Shown here piece after piece: positions 1 through 11,449 of a stretch of DNA of 64,000 bases (position 1 is the first letter of the stretch; each line of letters opens with the position of its first letter). Made by a program: the position numbers and the translations under genes. The stretch is taken from assembly GCF_901709675.1 (NCBI RefSeq), contig NC_051088.1, positions 6,459,693 through 6,523,692 on the forward strand, in the 5' to 3' direction. This DNA comes from Syngnathus acus (taxonomy: Eukaryota > Chordata > Actinopteri > Syngnathiformes > Syngnathidae). The notes under the pieces were generated by a model. It saw only the letters and a program-made list of their open reading frames with translations. It was not told the origin of the DNA and did not search any database.

Positions 1-709
1 GAATTACATTTAAGTACATTCAAGCCTTGACATGCTCTACTCCACCCTTGACGACATTCTTCTTTAAAGGTCTTCGTCTTTTTGCAATTACATATGCAAT
101 TATATATTTTAGGGTTAAACCTTTCCAAGGGTAATCTCTTTCTTCACTTTTTGCCAACGTTAATCAAGCAAAATGTAATTGTATATTTGCCAAGCCTTCA
201 TTACAAAAAACAAATCAGTGTTGATTGGCACTGGTACAAAGGCATTCCTTTAACATTATGTTGAATTTGCTGTGGTTTCACTGCAGCATATAAAGAAGCG
301 TTACAAATTTTTTGGAGTAACTATATTCAACACCAATGCACACTTTAACCACAATAACAATCACATTTTTAGATGAAGAAAGCTCTCAGAAAGTTGTTAG
401 ACTGACAAACAAACAAACAGGCAAATGATAAAACAAACAAACAAACAAACAAACAAACAAACAAACAAACAAACACACACACACACACACTCATACGCAC
501 ACACACAAACAAATACCTCATCATGCCTAATGTCGACAGGGGTTTTGCAAGTGTACCAAATGTCATGTCCAGGCATTGTGTATAACTTCTCATCCTACTG
601 AGGTGAAGGACAGAACTCAGACAGAACTCCAGTTTCATGGTAAGATGCTGCCCCCTAGTCGTCATGCGTCACTTGAAAATGAATAAAAGTGAAAATAGAA
701 ATGAATGAA
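1..709. other. Non-coding flank, no gene seen
   Basis: This is AT-rich sequence with no open frame that resembles a protein. The only structure seen is the simple-repeat block at 404-507. The 3' tail of the neighbouring minus-strand LINE begins at about 710. Confidence 0.6.
404..507. repeat. Compound microsatellite (CAAA)n then (CA)n
   Basis: Runs of CAAA units (about 404-470) pass into CA units (about 470-507) with a few interruptions. The minus-strand frames here read as Val/Cys/Leu/Phe repeats and are artefacts of the repeat. Confidence 0.9.
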
Positions 710-1098
710 TATTGATTGATTGATTGATTGATATCTTTATTTCGAACATCCAAAACAAAAAAGAAAAACAAAAAAACAAAAAACAAAACAAATAACACTC
801 TAAAGTGCCACATAAGTCCATACAACAACAAAAATAAACCAACAAATAGAAGTAAATACATTAAATAAATAAATTAATTAATAATAATAATAATACATAA
901 GTAAATAAAAAAATAAAGAATGCTCGAAAAGGAGTAGGAGGAAGCATAGCTTTTTAGATTCCTACCCCTTTCTCACTTCATCCATTAAACCAACGATTCA
1001 ACATACTATACTGTAATTCTACAATATAACACAAGTAAACAAACTTGCACACTTATTGTTCTGTTTCATTTTTACTTGTGTGTAGCCCTTTGGCACTC

Positions 1099-2628
1099 TT
1101 AGCCTTTGTACCCGCTAAACAACATATTTTTATACATTTTTTTAAACTGGTGGATATTTGGACTTTGCTTGAGTTCCTCACTTAGATTGTTCCATAGTTT
1201 GACCCCGGTTATAGTTATACAGAAACTTTTTAAGGTTGTTCTTATGTTTAAGATTTTGAAGTTGTGATTCCCTCTTAACTTATAACCTCCCTCCCGATGC
1301 CTAAATAAGTTTTGGATATTATCTGGTAGTTGTTTTTTTGCCCTATACATGATGATTGCTGTTTGATAAGATACTATGTCAGTGAATTTCAATAGTTTGG
1401 ATTGTATGAAAAGTGGATTTGTGTGTTCCAAGTAGTTGACTTTATGAATAGTCCTTATTGCTCTTTTCTGCTGAATGATAAGTGGCTGTAGTGAAGTTTT
1501 ACAAGTATTCCCCCAAACCTCAGCACAGTAATGCAAATAGGGCAAGACTAGAGAACAATAAAGTGTACGAAGTGAATGATAATCCAGTAATTCTTTTGCT
1601 TTGTATATGACTGCCATGCTTCTTGAAATTTTAGACTTTATGTTTTTGATGTGTGGCTTCCAACTAAGCCTGTCATCTATTATAACCCCAAGAAATTTGT
1701 TTTCCTGCACCCTTTCAATTTCATTTCCATTTATTTCTATTTGTATCTTTATATTCGCTTTGCCAAATACCATAAACTTGGTCTTACTTACATTTAATGA
1801 TAATTTGTTCCAGTCGAACCACATTTTTATTTTTTTCATTTCCTCATTCAGCATTGATTCCACTTGTTGGATGTCATCACCTGAACAAAAGATATTTGTG
1901 TCATCTGCAAAGTTGACGAGTTTTAGTTCTTTAGAGACTTTGCACATGTCATTTATATACAAAATAAATAATTTAGGGCCTAAAACTGACCCTTGTGGAA
2001 CACCACAAGCTATTTCCAGATATCCAGAACAGTGATTACCCAACTTTACATACTGTTGCCTTTCTCGCAGATAATCCTTTATCCAGTCTAATACTAATCC
2101 CCTTATCCCATATTTTTCTAATTTATTGAATAGTATATTATGATTAATTGTATCAAAAGCTTTTTTGAGGTCAATGGAAACTCCTACTGCATGTTGTTTG
2201 TTGTCTATTGCATCTGTGATTTCCTCGATTGATTCCATTAATGCCTGCGCTGTTGATCTGTTTACTCTAAAACCATATTGGTTCTCTGCAAATAATTTAT
2301 GTTTTTCCAAAAATCCATCCATTCTACTGTTAAAAAGCTTTTCCAATATTTTTGAGAGTTGTGGCAATATTGAGATAGGTCTGTAGTTTGTAAAGTTGTG
2401 TTTGCTCCCAGTTTTATAAAAAGGAATGACCTTAGCAATTTTCATCTTCTTTGGGAATGTACCAGTTAAAAATGACAAGTTACAGATGTACACAAGTGGC
2501 TTTGAAATCCCCTCAATGATTTGCTTAACTAACATCATATCAATCCCATTGCAGTCGGTAGATGTTTTATTTTTGCATTGTTGTACAATGTTAATGATTT
2601 CATTTTCATCAACTGCCTTCAAAAACAT
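1099..2628 (-). pseudogene. LINE ORF2, reverse transcriptase half
   Basis: An open frame of 509 codons encoding the reverse transcriptase part of LINE ORF2. Visible family motifs are the fingers region near KVIPFYKTG and YRPISILPQLSK, the QYGFR segment, GVPQGSVLGP in the palm, and the catalytic box FADDTN, a variant of YADD with both aspartates present. A C-terminal region ending near LWNNLSEELKQ is usual for this LINE group. The first methionine is not a real start: the frame is the downstream remainder of a single ORF2 whose upstream half lies in another frame beyond a nested insertion. The frame itself has no stop, so decay is recent or limited. Its role in life was to copy the LINE RNA at a nicked target. 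It is not a host gene. Confidence 0.85.
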
Positions 2629-2661
2629 TGAGTGAGGATTCCTTTCTATTAATTTATCTCT

Positions 2662-2751
2662 GTTGCCTACGGAATTTCGGTTTCTTTGTGTGTCTTGACA
2701 TATGAAGGGATTGACAATAAAGCTGACTTTGACTTTGACTTTGACTTTGAT
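2662..2751 (+). mobile_element. Nested retroelement 3' tail with (GACTTT)n
   Basis: A segment of about 90 bp on the plus strand interrupts the LINE ORF2. It contains a polyA-like motif (ACAATAAAGC) followed by about four GACTTT units, the kind of 3' tail seen on fish LINE and SINE families. It lies between the end of the endonuclease half and the start of the reverse transcriptase half and is in the opposite orientation to the host LINE, so it must have arrived after it. Only the tail end is present; no internal promoter or coding part is visible. Confidence 0.6.
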
Positions 2752-4259
2752 CTGGCGCTGGAATCGGTATGTTTTTTGCTATTTGAGGCCCAACATTTAC
2801 ACTGATTAAAACTGTTTGCCACTTCTTCCATATTATAATTTTCAGTATCATTTATAACAAAATATTTAGGTAATTTATGTTGTTCAGTACCTTCTCTAAT
2901 AATGTGGTTTAGGAGAGTCCATATCCCCTTAATATTATTTTTGTTATCCTCTAATTTATTCTTATAATATTCTTTCTTACTTAATCTTATAATATTAGTT
3001 AATTTATTCTTATATCTCTTATATTTATCTTCAGCGCCTTCTGTTCTCTGTTTTATGAAGTTCCTATAGAGTAAATTCTTCTTTTTACAGGCATTTCTTA
3101 AGCCTTTTGTCAACCATGGACTGTCCTTATATTTAGTTTTTTTATTATATTCCTTGATTGGACAATGCTTATTATATAATGAAGTGAATATAGTCATCAA
3201 TTTATGGTATGCATTATTTACATCTTTTTCTTTATATATTGCATCCCAGTTCTGTTCCATTAATTCATGTTTTAGAGTAGCAATTGTCTCATCTGTCCTA
3301 ATTCTTCTTTGTTGTTTATACACCCCAATTTCAGATTTGAAATTATTGTCATATACTGTAAACACTGGAAGGTGGTCAGTAATATCAGTAATTAATAACC
3401 CGCTTGTTGTCCTGTTTTCTATTATATTGGTGAATATGTTATCTATCAGAGTAGCACTCTGTGATGTTACTCTCGTGGGTCTAGTGATTGTAGGAAAGAG
3501 ACTCAGGCTATGCATTAAATTTAAAAAATCATCAATATTTTGTTGGTTATTTGGATTTAATAGATCAATGTTATAATCCCCGCAAATAAAAATATTTTTA
3601 TTGCCTTTTTGTATAATCACACTTTCTATCCATTCTGTGAATGTCTCAATGCTAGAACCAGGAGCTCTATAGACACAGTTTATACTAATGTCTTTTTTCT
3701 TTTCAACACAAATCTGTATCGTGAGACATTCAAGAAGATTGTCCACCACCTGTGTCATAGCCTCTACAATCTTGAATTTCATATTCAAATCAACATAGAT
3801 TGCAACACCACCCCCCGCTTTGCTCTGTCTGTTGTTGCATATGAATTCATAGCCTTCCATCTCAAAGTGCATTCCCTTCTCAGTCGTAATCCAGGTCTCA
3901 GAAATAGTTATTATATTAAATGATTGTTTGAATGTGTTTAAGTAATCCCGAATGCTACTAAAATTTTTATATAGACTCCGGCTATTGAAATGGATAATAG
4001 ATAGCTTATCTTTTGTTAAGATGTCCGTATTGTACTGATCATTGCTGTAATAATAACATGTGTTGTTTGTGGTGGAGAAGAAATTATTGTCTGGGTCGAT
4101 GTCCTGATCTATGTCCAGAGTGCTGCTTTCACTGTAATCAAACGTCAGTTGGAGTTGTTCATGTTCTTGTATCCACTGTGTTACCTGTCCATTGTTGCTT
4201 GATGTAGGTTGAGTAGTGTCCCTGAGCATTATGTTTGTGTTTTGTGTTGTTACCTCCAT
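2667..4259 (-). pseudogene. LINE ORF2, endonuclease half
   Basis: An open frame of 530 codons encoding the N-terminal part of LINE ORF2. It shows the apurinic-endonuclease-like fold signatures: IIHFNSRSL near the start of the domain, ISETWI, a GGGVAIYV strand, CVYRAPGS, ICGDYNIDLL and the C-terminal ITDHLPVF with the SDH-like catalytic aspartate-histidine pair. The last 30 or so codons are not LINE protein: they come from the nested element at 2662-2751. Just before the insertion the frame shifts, because the expected continuation (NVGPQIAKNIP) is in the next frame at about 2765-2800. The enzyme would nick genomic DNA to prime reverse transcription. Separated from its reverse transcriptase, it is inactive as part of this copy. 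Confidence 0.8.
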
Positions 4260-4290
4260 TCAGTTCCAAGTCCACTCCAGTTGAGGATAC

Positions 4291-4500
4291 TTATTCGAGC
4301 TTTTCCAGTTCCTCAATACTCCTCACCATCAGTATCTTGGCCTCTTCTGGTGATCCATTAAGCTTGATATATATCTTGCAATTTCTGGTCCATGTACTCT
4401 GTATTTTTTTCATTCTTCTCAAGTGACGTGCTTTCTTTGCAATATCCGCATTGGTCTTTGTCAAATGTTCATTTATGTAGATGTCTGTACCTTTGAGCAA
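4291..4500 (-). pseudogene. LINE ORF1 C-terminal fragment
   Basis: About 69 codons matching the C-terminal region usual for fish L2 ORF1 proteins (motifs INEHLTKTNADIAKKAR and NCKIYIKLNG). ORF1 proteins of this kind bind the element's RNA. The fragment ends about 30 bases before the endonuclease frame, as expected for a bicistronic LINE. The 5' part of ORF1 is missing because the element is truncated near 4515. Confidence 0.65.
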
Positions 4501-4616
4501 CTTACCCTGCTTTAGAAGTGCAACTTTATATTTATTATATATAACTTATAATATACATATATGTAAGAAAATATAATAAATAAATAAATAAATAAATAAA
4601 TAATAAAAATACATTG

Positions 4617-4797
4617 TCCCTAGGTGTGAGTGCGAGTGCGTATGGTTGTTTGTCTCTGTGTGCCCTGCAATTGGCTGGCAACCGGTTCAGGGTGTCCCTC
4701 GCCTACTGCCCGATGACGGCTGGGATAGGCTCCAGCACGCCCGCGACCCCCGTGGGGACTAAGCGGTACAGAAAATGGATGGATGGATGTATTTTAG
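4617..4797 (+). repeat. Dispersed teleost repeat with GGAT tail
   Basis: A fragment of a repeat family seen several times here. Its landmarks are GGCTGGCAACCGGTTCAGGG, the GGATAGGCTCCAGCACGC block and the end AAGCGGTACAGAAAATGGAT running into GGAT units. It is truncated at its 5' side. Other copies are at 16172-16512 (longest, opposite strand) and 18047-18118. I recognise the sequence as common in fish genomes but do not assign it to a named family. Confidence 0.75.
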
Positions 4798-4799
4798 TT

Positions 4800-4834
4800 A
4801 CACACACACACACACGCGCGCACACACACAAACA
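4800..4834. repeat. CA microsatellite
   Basis: Short (CA)n run with CG interruptions, directly after the GGAT-tailed repeat. Confidence 0.85.
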
Positions 4835-5834
4835 CACATTTTGCATGAGCAGCGATGTAGTGCAGTATGTGTACTAATTATTTTTCAGCAAACTCATTTT
4901 CAGTGTCAATGTTTCAATACATATTTTACGACAATGACAAATTCTATTTCCACTGGGAAAATTTAGCACCATTGTTCTTGCTCCATAACAACACAACATT
5001 GGTATCCCTGCAGGTGCACATGCAAGTTGTTGCTAATTCAAATGTGGTCCTACCATTTGCAGTTTAGTGTGTGTGTGCATTTGAAAGACTTTACTGGTTT
5101 GTTTACCCCCTGGAGAAAATAAATAAAACGCAAATTAATCAGATTCACTGCTCCAACGTGTTTTGTAAGAATTTCTCTCATGGTGGAATCAGTCATTATG
5201 GACTGATGGCTTTTACTACAGTTTGGCAAACACAACGTGGACTTTGTATCTTTATCGCACCGACTGCTTTGAGTTTCCTTTATAGAGGCTACGCTAAAGA
5301 AAAAAAGCAACAAAGCCAAAGAAAGATAAATGTACAGCCATAAGGTGGTTCCTCAGCAGCCACTCCGGCCTCTTCGTAAGAATCCTCTTGTAAATGCCAA
5401 GAGTGGCGCTGTAACCTGTAAACTAAAGCAGTGTTTTGGACTGTGCAGATTTTCCTTTTAGTATTTGGAGCCTAAAAGCTCAACTTTGCTATTTTGACAT
5501 AAACATGTTGTATATTTGTCAGGCTTGAACTGGAGGCTTTTTTTTCTTTTCAACAACAGCCCTTGATTACGGATTGTACACTTGCCTTCTATACACACAG
5601 TGGTACCACTTGTTTTGGCAAACACTTTCAGAGAGTGAGTCTGAAAAACCTCCCCTTATTCCCTTTAAATTCAACGCACGAGAGTCATGTGGTCTACATG
5701 GTAGAATAACTCACTGGAGTACAACCATGAAATTGTCGTGTGCAAAGTAATGCAATGCAAGAAAGCCAAGAAGATAGTATCCACTTGTGGATTATGGCAC
5801 TGGTCTCTCAGTGCACCAGTGTAGACGAGATGGG
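4835..5834. other. Non-coding stretch, no gene seen
   Basis: No protein-like frame and no recognised repeat. It lies beyond the 3' end of krt8. A TTTAAAT element at about 5663 resembles a weak TATA-like site but has no gene attached. Confidence 0.5.
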
Positions 5835-6168
5835 GCGCTGCTAACCTCAACTTGGGACTTTGTGAATCGGTGGGGAGAATACTTCAGAGACCTCATCAAT
5901 TCCACCAATTCCTTTGAGGAAGCAGAGTCTGGGGAGTCTAGCAAGGTGGGCAATCCTATCTGAGGTTTAAGTCACCAAGTTGGTTAAAAAAAAATTCAGT
6001 GGGACAATGGGTGCCTCTATATTGGCAGACCGGGGTGATGGTCCCCCTTTTGGAGAAGAGGATCTGTCTGGAGGCAGACTCTTAGATTGAGATTCAATCT
6101 GGTTTTCGTCTCGGCTGTGGAACAGTGGACCAGCCTGACAACCTCCACAGGGTTGGCTATTACATCTC
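5835..6168 (+). mobile_element. Decayed LINE ORF2 fragment
   Basis: Degraded remains of a second LINE type. Pieces of the usual reverse transcriptase coding sequence can be read in changing frames: a CTCATCAATTCCACCAA stretch (about 5892), a piece reading LYWQTGV (about 6018), and a piece reading [11 protein letters not shown] (about 6098-6132), which corresponds to the conserved GFR segment before the RT palm. Stops, frameshifts and internal deletions separate them. The fragment runs straight into the ATGG array. It is a relic with no function expected. Confidence 0.55.
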
Positions 6169-6169
6169 G

Positions 6170-6267
6170 GATGGATGGATGGATGGATGGATGGATGGAT
6201 GGATGGATGGATGGATGGATGGATGGATGGATGGATGGATGGATGGATGGATGGATGGATGGATGGA
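6170..6267. repeat. (ATGG)n microsatellite
   Basis: About 24 near-perfect tetranucleotide units. Frames through it read as Met-Asp-Gly-Trp or His-Pro-Ser-Ile repeats and are not genes. Confidence 0.97.
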
Positions 6268-6680
6268 GCAATCTGTGAGTAGTTGAAATGGAAACCAACA
6301 CAACATGTTGAGATTTTTTTTATTTGGTGTGGTAGCAAAAACAGCACCTCAGGAGTTAGGACTACATTATTATGTGGGCACTCTCCTGGGAGGTCAAACG
6401 GTTACAGGACACGCATGGGGAAGACATGCACTACCTACAGTAGCAATTGTTTTTTTAGACATTAGTTAGATCATGGACACTTCAGCACGTTCACATTCCT
6501 TCGACAGCTCCACCGTTCACCAGAGGGTGAGCAGTCCTCAGTGAGTGGAGTAGCTGTTGTGTATATTCAAATTTCAGATTTACCTTCACTTTAACATCAC
6601 TTTCCGAGACAACACTCAAGTATGACACATACGAAATAGATTCTTTGGTCCCTTTCAGGTAATTGGTAGCGAAAGGATAC

Positions 6681-6686
6681 TTTATT
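6681..6686 (-). terminator. krt8 polyadenylation signal
   Basis: TTTATT on the plus strand is AATAAA on the coding strand, about 146 bases past the krt8 stop codon. It is the first canonical signal downstream, giving a 3' UTR of roughly 165-170 bases. Confidence 0.75.
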
Positions 6687-6831
6687 GCTTGTTTTTTTTA
6701 AGGCTCTATGGTAGAGTGACTGGCAAGCGTCAGTTAATTACAAAAAGTTAGGTGGGAGTTGAAATGTAAGTGTAAAAACTACCAGAGAAGGGAGCTCAAA
6801 GCACTCTGAGTTGCGTTAAAACCACACTAGC

Positions 6832-9800
6832 TCAATCCTCAATGACCTCGGAGGACTCAGACACCACTTTGCCATCCCTGGTCTCGATCATCTTGATCAC
6901 CATGTTCTTCTTGGTTTGGGTGTTGACGCCGCTGCCGCCGCTGAAGTTGGTGCTGCCGTAGCTGCCGCTGCCGTAGCTGCCGCTGCCGCTGCCGTAGCTG
7001 CCGCTGCCGTAGCCGCCGCTGCCGTAGCCGCCACTGCCGTAGCCGCCGGCACTGCTATAGCCGCTGCTGTAACCGCTTGAGTAGACGTTCTGTCTCGTGT
7101 CTATGCAGCTGAGTGGGTTTGCTGTAGAAACATACAGTCAGAGGGTTGAAAGGCCTGTTTGCTGTCCGAAACATTATCAGAGGTTTTGCGCTACATTTAC
7201 AACCTGGTATGCTATTAGTTTATTCCCAAATGTCTACCCTCTTAATTTTGCAGCCTTTCTCTTGGCTACGCTGCTTCCAGGATATGTGTGTAGAAGTGTT
7301 TCCAATCAGATTTCAAATGTGCCACACAGGGCCGGTGGCAACTTTCTGTCCTCAAATTTGTAGTTAGAAAACAAATACAGGCAAGATTGACTAGCAAAAC
7401 AACAATTCAGTTTTCTGCTGAAAGGGTGTAAATAAACCACTTAAACTTTAAAGAAAATTTTACTTCAACTACTAATTTTAACCAGAGAATCTATTCTGTA
7501 TGACTGATACATATATCTGATTGTATGTCTGAACTTCGGGCATGTTTGTTTGAGTCTGCCCTGTGAATGCTGTCTCAGTAAGTAGCCATGGAATTACACA
7601 CAGTACTGTAAATACCAAATTATGCAAAATACGCAAATATTGCATAACCCCACTGAGCATAGGATTCACCAATTTGTTTCCCTATCAAGCAACACTTACT
7701 GGTCTGTTTGGAGATGCTGATGGACTTGATGCCATTTGCCAGTCTGTCCTCCTCGCCCTCCAGCAGCTTCCTGTAGGTGGCGATCTCGATGTCCAGAGCC
7801 AACTTGACGTTCATCAGGTCCTGGTACTCGCGGATCTGCCGGGCCATGTCCTGCTTGGCTCTCTGCAGGGCATCCTCCAAGTCTTGGATGCGGGACTTGG
7901 CATCCTTAATAGCCAGCTCGCCGCGCTCCTCGGCCTCGGCAATCTGAGCCTCCAGATTGGCACGCTGGGGGAGGGTCAGAACAATGACGTTGAATATACT
8001 TCTGATCACTTGGTTTATTTGCAAAAGATTCATCCATACCTGTCCTTTAACGCCATCAATCTCGGATGTCAGCCTCTGGATCATGCGATTGAGGTCGGCA
8101 ATCTCTGTCCTGGTAGCCCTCAGGTCATCTCCATATCTGCTGGCGGATGTCTGCATCTCCTCAAACTAAAGGGACAAAAACAAGGGTGGCTCTGGATGAG
8201 TGTTGTTGACCAAACACACCCTATGTTAATTCACATACTAATGAAATGTGATGAAAACGGCCAAAACGTAAATTTTTACCTTGGTCTTGTACCATGTCTC
8301 TGCCTCAGCCCGGGTGCGGTTGGCGATGTCCTCGTACTGAGCCTTCACCTCTGCTACGATGGAGTCCATGTCCAGGTTACGGCTGTTGTCCATCTCCACA
8401 ATGACTGATGTGTCCTTGATCTGGCTCTGGAGCTCACGCAGCTCCTAGATAAGGACAACAACAAAAATAAATGTTTAGCGGTACCATCCTGAGGAATGGC
8501 ATCTAACGCTGCAGATGTAAGAAAAGCAATGCAGTAAGTAGAAATATCAGCAAATGGCAAGCGCATAAAGATGCAGCACTCTTTTTGTATCCATACCTCC
8601 TCATAGATGGACCTGAGGAAGTTGATCTCGTCTGTCAGACTTTCCAGCTTGGCCTCCAGCTCAACCTTATTCATGTAGGCCTCATCAACATCCTACAGAA
8701 AATACAAGACTGTATTCAGTTTGGACACTGAAGCAACATTTCAAACAATCCATTGTTATGGGAGAATTGCAGGGAGGGATTTCATGACCAAATAAAAAGA
8801 CTAACAGTGGAATTAAATGAAAGACAATGAATGTTGCATATTTTTACACAATTACCATACTAGTCCTGCATATAATTAAATGCAACATTATTTTTTTTAA
8901 TGTTTTTTTATACACTTATTTGAAATGTATGACAAGGAAAAATATAGTATTTTCAGTTGACAACATTGGCTCCATTATAGTCATTTGAAAAGTGCCTCAA
9001 GTCAACTTTTGTTGCTGTGTGATACAAAAAATGTAAAGGAATTGAATCAAACGGACCTTCTTGATGAGGACGAAGTCGTTCTCACACTCTGTACGCTTGT
9101 TGATCTCATCTTCATACCTGCCAGACAAAAGGAGAGCTTAGTATGCCACGTGGTTCACGAGTTATACACAAGTATAACACTAGGAGGTGCAAGTAATCTA
9201 TCCCACCAGCTCCTAGAGAAGTCCGCTGAATTAGTCTGGTTTGTGGAAACAAATGAATACCAGCAACACATTGTGTTGGCATTGGAGAAATGTACAGGCC
9301 TGCACGCTGCGGCTGTGCAATATACAGCCATGTAGAAATGAGGCACTCACTTGTTCTTGAAGTCCTCTACCAGGCCCTGCATGTTGTGCAGGTCAGCCTC
9401 CAGCTTCATCTTGTCGTTGCCCAGGCTGTCAAGCTGTCTGCGCAGATTGGTGATGTAGGCCTCAAACATGGCGTCAATGTTGGAGCGCGTGGTGGTCTGG
9501 CCCTGCAGCAGGTTCCACTTGGTCTCCAGCATTTTGTTCTGCTGCTCCAGGAAGCGCACCTGAGGGAGAGGTGGTGGTGGGGCGGGGGGCCCAAGACATG
9601 ATGAATGAAGCAACATGAGCTAATAATTAATGACAATGTGCATTGTGCTGCACTGTTTGTTTGTCTCGACACACATACTGTTTTGTTTCTTCTTTCTTCT
9701 CTATTTATTTTTATGGGTGAGACAGGCTTAAAATATATATGTTCGAAAAATTTGATTGAGTAGCCTTAAAAAAGTTTACAGTCCGAAATAATGACAACTG

Positions 9801-10219
9801 CTTTCAATGTCTTTTTTTTCTATGACTAAAAATGGGACTCAGGTTTGAATCGAATATTTTTACAGATACCACTAATATTATGAATACTCCTGTCACCTTT
9901 TAACATCCATCAAACTCGCCATGCCTCCTGTTCCCCTTCTATAGTCTTTGTTGATCTTATCTGTCTTGGGAGCTTTGCAGGTTGCCTTTTTAGAGAGGAA
10001 GGCCTGACGTAGTGCATGCATCCCGACAGGGGATGAGGGGAGGGGGGAAGAGTGGGGATTGGGGTGATGTTAATCTGGCTGGAAAAATATGGTGATGGAG
10101 GAACACAGTGAGCTAACCTATCACCCCTGTGCCTTCCTTGTTTTGTAAATGAAGCCTTTTGCAGGCAAATGAAAGGAGAGGCAACGGATGGTGGGTTTGA
10201 GCAAAATTTCATCTGTAGT

Positions 10220-10311
<92 letters not shown>

Positions 10312-11276
10312 TGAGTAAATATTTAACTAAACTAAAGGTGTGCCCGAACTGGTTGGGATTAGGGTCCATACGGTAATCTAATTTGTAGACATGAGAGTTT
10401 TAGGCCTTCAATTTAACTTTTTTGACTGACTAATAAAGTTTTTTTGTTGCATTATGCAGCTTCACAGCTGCTGTTGATCAGAACATGAAACCAGCAGGGC
10501 TTTTTAAATATTAACCCACTGCTGTGGCTTTAAGAGGGCACACGGTTCTTAGAGTTACATGCATTCTGTAGATAAAATGGTGTGTGTGTGGAGGGTAGGG
10601 GAGGGGGGGGTGTTTCCACTCTCCGTTCTAAAGTCCAGTGGTGGAGGGCTAGTGGGAAGTAAGAAAGGGCCCCACCCCAGCTAAAGGGAGGAAACCAATC
10701 CCAAGGTAACTTGTGCTGCTGCTGCCTGACACGCCCTTTGCTAGCTGCCTTGCGGTCTTTTGTGTTAGGGAGCCTGTTTCTATGAGTGGATCACTCTGTT
10801 AAATTAATGCACGTGCAGACAGAAGGTTTACATGAGTGTGCGCTACTCTGTTTGAACTCTTTTACAACTTTTCTGCTTACCTTGTCAATGAAAGAGGCAA
10901 AGCGATTGTTGAGGGTCTTGATTTGCTCTTTCTCCTGGGTGCGGACAGCCTGGATGGTGGGGTCAATGGACAAGTTGAGCGGGGTCAGCAGACTCTTGTT
11001 GACAGTCACAGCAGAGATTTGGGCCTGACCCAGTCCCATGCCACCCCCAAAAGCCAAGCCCGATCCACCCATGGCGGAGCCGAGGCCGTAGTTGCTGGTG
11101 CTGCTGATGATGCCTGGCCCTCCATAGCCCCTGGTACTACCCCCGTAGGAACTCCTGACGCTGTAGCTCTTGCGGGCGGTCAGCCCTCCTGCTCCGGTGT
11201 AGGAGTGGCTGCTGAAGTTCCTCGGGGCAGAGGAGCTCCTCACGCTGTACGAAGTGCTCTTGTAACTGGCTGCCAT
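6832..11276 (-). CDS. krt8: Keratin, type II cytoskeletal 8
   Basis: Type II keratin that pairs one-to-one with a type I keratin (normally K18) to form intermediate filaments in simple epithelia. Coding exons in order: 11276-10881, 9559-9351, 9117-9057, 8692-8597, 8444-8280, 8165-8040, 7964-7700 and 7121-6832. All introns are GT-AG and phases join to 536 codons (535 aa). Exon lengths 209/61/96/165/126 are those of vertebrate type II keratins. The Ser/Gly-rich head runs to about residue 114. The helix-initiation motif [20 protein letters not shown] spans the first junction (about 121-140), and the helix-termination motif [14 protein letters not shown] is at about 410-423. A Gly-Ser-Tyr tail ends [17 protein letters not shown]. 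The start was chosen because the methionine opens a typical keratin head 80 or so bases below the TATA-like box; an upstream in-frame ATG at 11327 adds unrelated residues. The head and tail match K8 better than K4 or K5. Confidence 0.9.
6944..7080 (-). repeat. Coding repeat in the krt8 tail
   Basis: GC-rich imperfect tandem units based on GGC/AGC and TAC codons, encoding Gly-Tyr-Gly-Ser style repeats in the K8 tail. Tail repeats of this sort interact by flexible glycine loops. The near-identical units make this the likeliest place for length variation between individuals. Confidence 0.8.
10220..10308. repeat. (AG)n microsatellite in krt8 intron 1
   Basis: About 44 uninterrupted AG units in the 1.3-kb first intron of krt8. 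On the transcribed strand it reads (CT)n. Confidence 0.97.
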
Positions 11277-11383
11277 TGTGAGCTTGAGTTTCTTTGCTTT
11301 TTGGATGAAAGTTGTTGAGGCAGGCAATCCAGCGGAGGGAAGAGAGACCAGAGTGGATAGAAAGAGATGAGACTCGCGAGGAG

Positions 11384-11433
11384 TTTTAAAGCGCCTGTTG
11401 CTGTGGGAGGGGACTGGGGTGGACTGCCATTGG
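11384..11433 (-). promoter_or_regulatory. krt8 core promoter (CCAAT and TATA-like)
   Basis: On the minus strand a CCAAT box (11433-11429, within GCCAATGG) is followed about 40 bases later by the TATA-like TTTAAAAC (about 11390-11384). A start site about 30 bases further on would give a 5' UTR of roughly 80 bases before the ATG at 11276. The start site itself is inferred. Confidence 0.6.
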
Positions 11434-11449
11434 CTGCAAGTCTGGGCAA

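Larger units (their letters stand above)
710..4515 (-). mobile_element. L2-like non-LTR retrotransposon (LINE), 5'-truncated
   Basis: A LINE of about 3.8 kb read on the minus strand. In transcription order it contains the C-terminal end of ORF1 (4500-4291), an apurinic-type endonuclease (4259 to about 2752), a reverse transcriptase (2628-1099) and a 3' UTR ending in tandem CAAT units (about 733-710). The element stops just upstream of the ORF1 fragment, which fits the usual 5' truncation of target-primed reverse transcription. The tetranucleotide 3' tail and domain order are typical of fish L2-like elements of the jockey/CR1/L2 group; the clade call is from memory of the family, not a search. 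The copy is dead as it stands: the endonuclease and reverse transcriptase frames are separated by a frameshift and a nested insertion. No clear target-site duplication was found. Confidence 0.85.

Noticed and set aside
7563-8408. A 281-codon plus-strand frame across the krt8 region
   Set aside because: It is antisense to krt8 exons 5-7 and crosses their introns. It is open because of the codon pattern of the coiled-coil on the other strand, with no promoter or splice logic of its own.
11277-11327. Upstream in-frame ATG of krt8
   Set aside because: It would add 17 residues unlike any keratin head and leave almost no 5' UTR after the predicted start site. The ATG at 11276 begins a typical K8 head.
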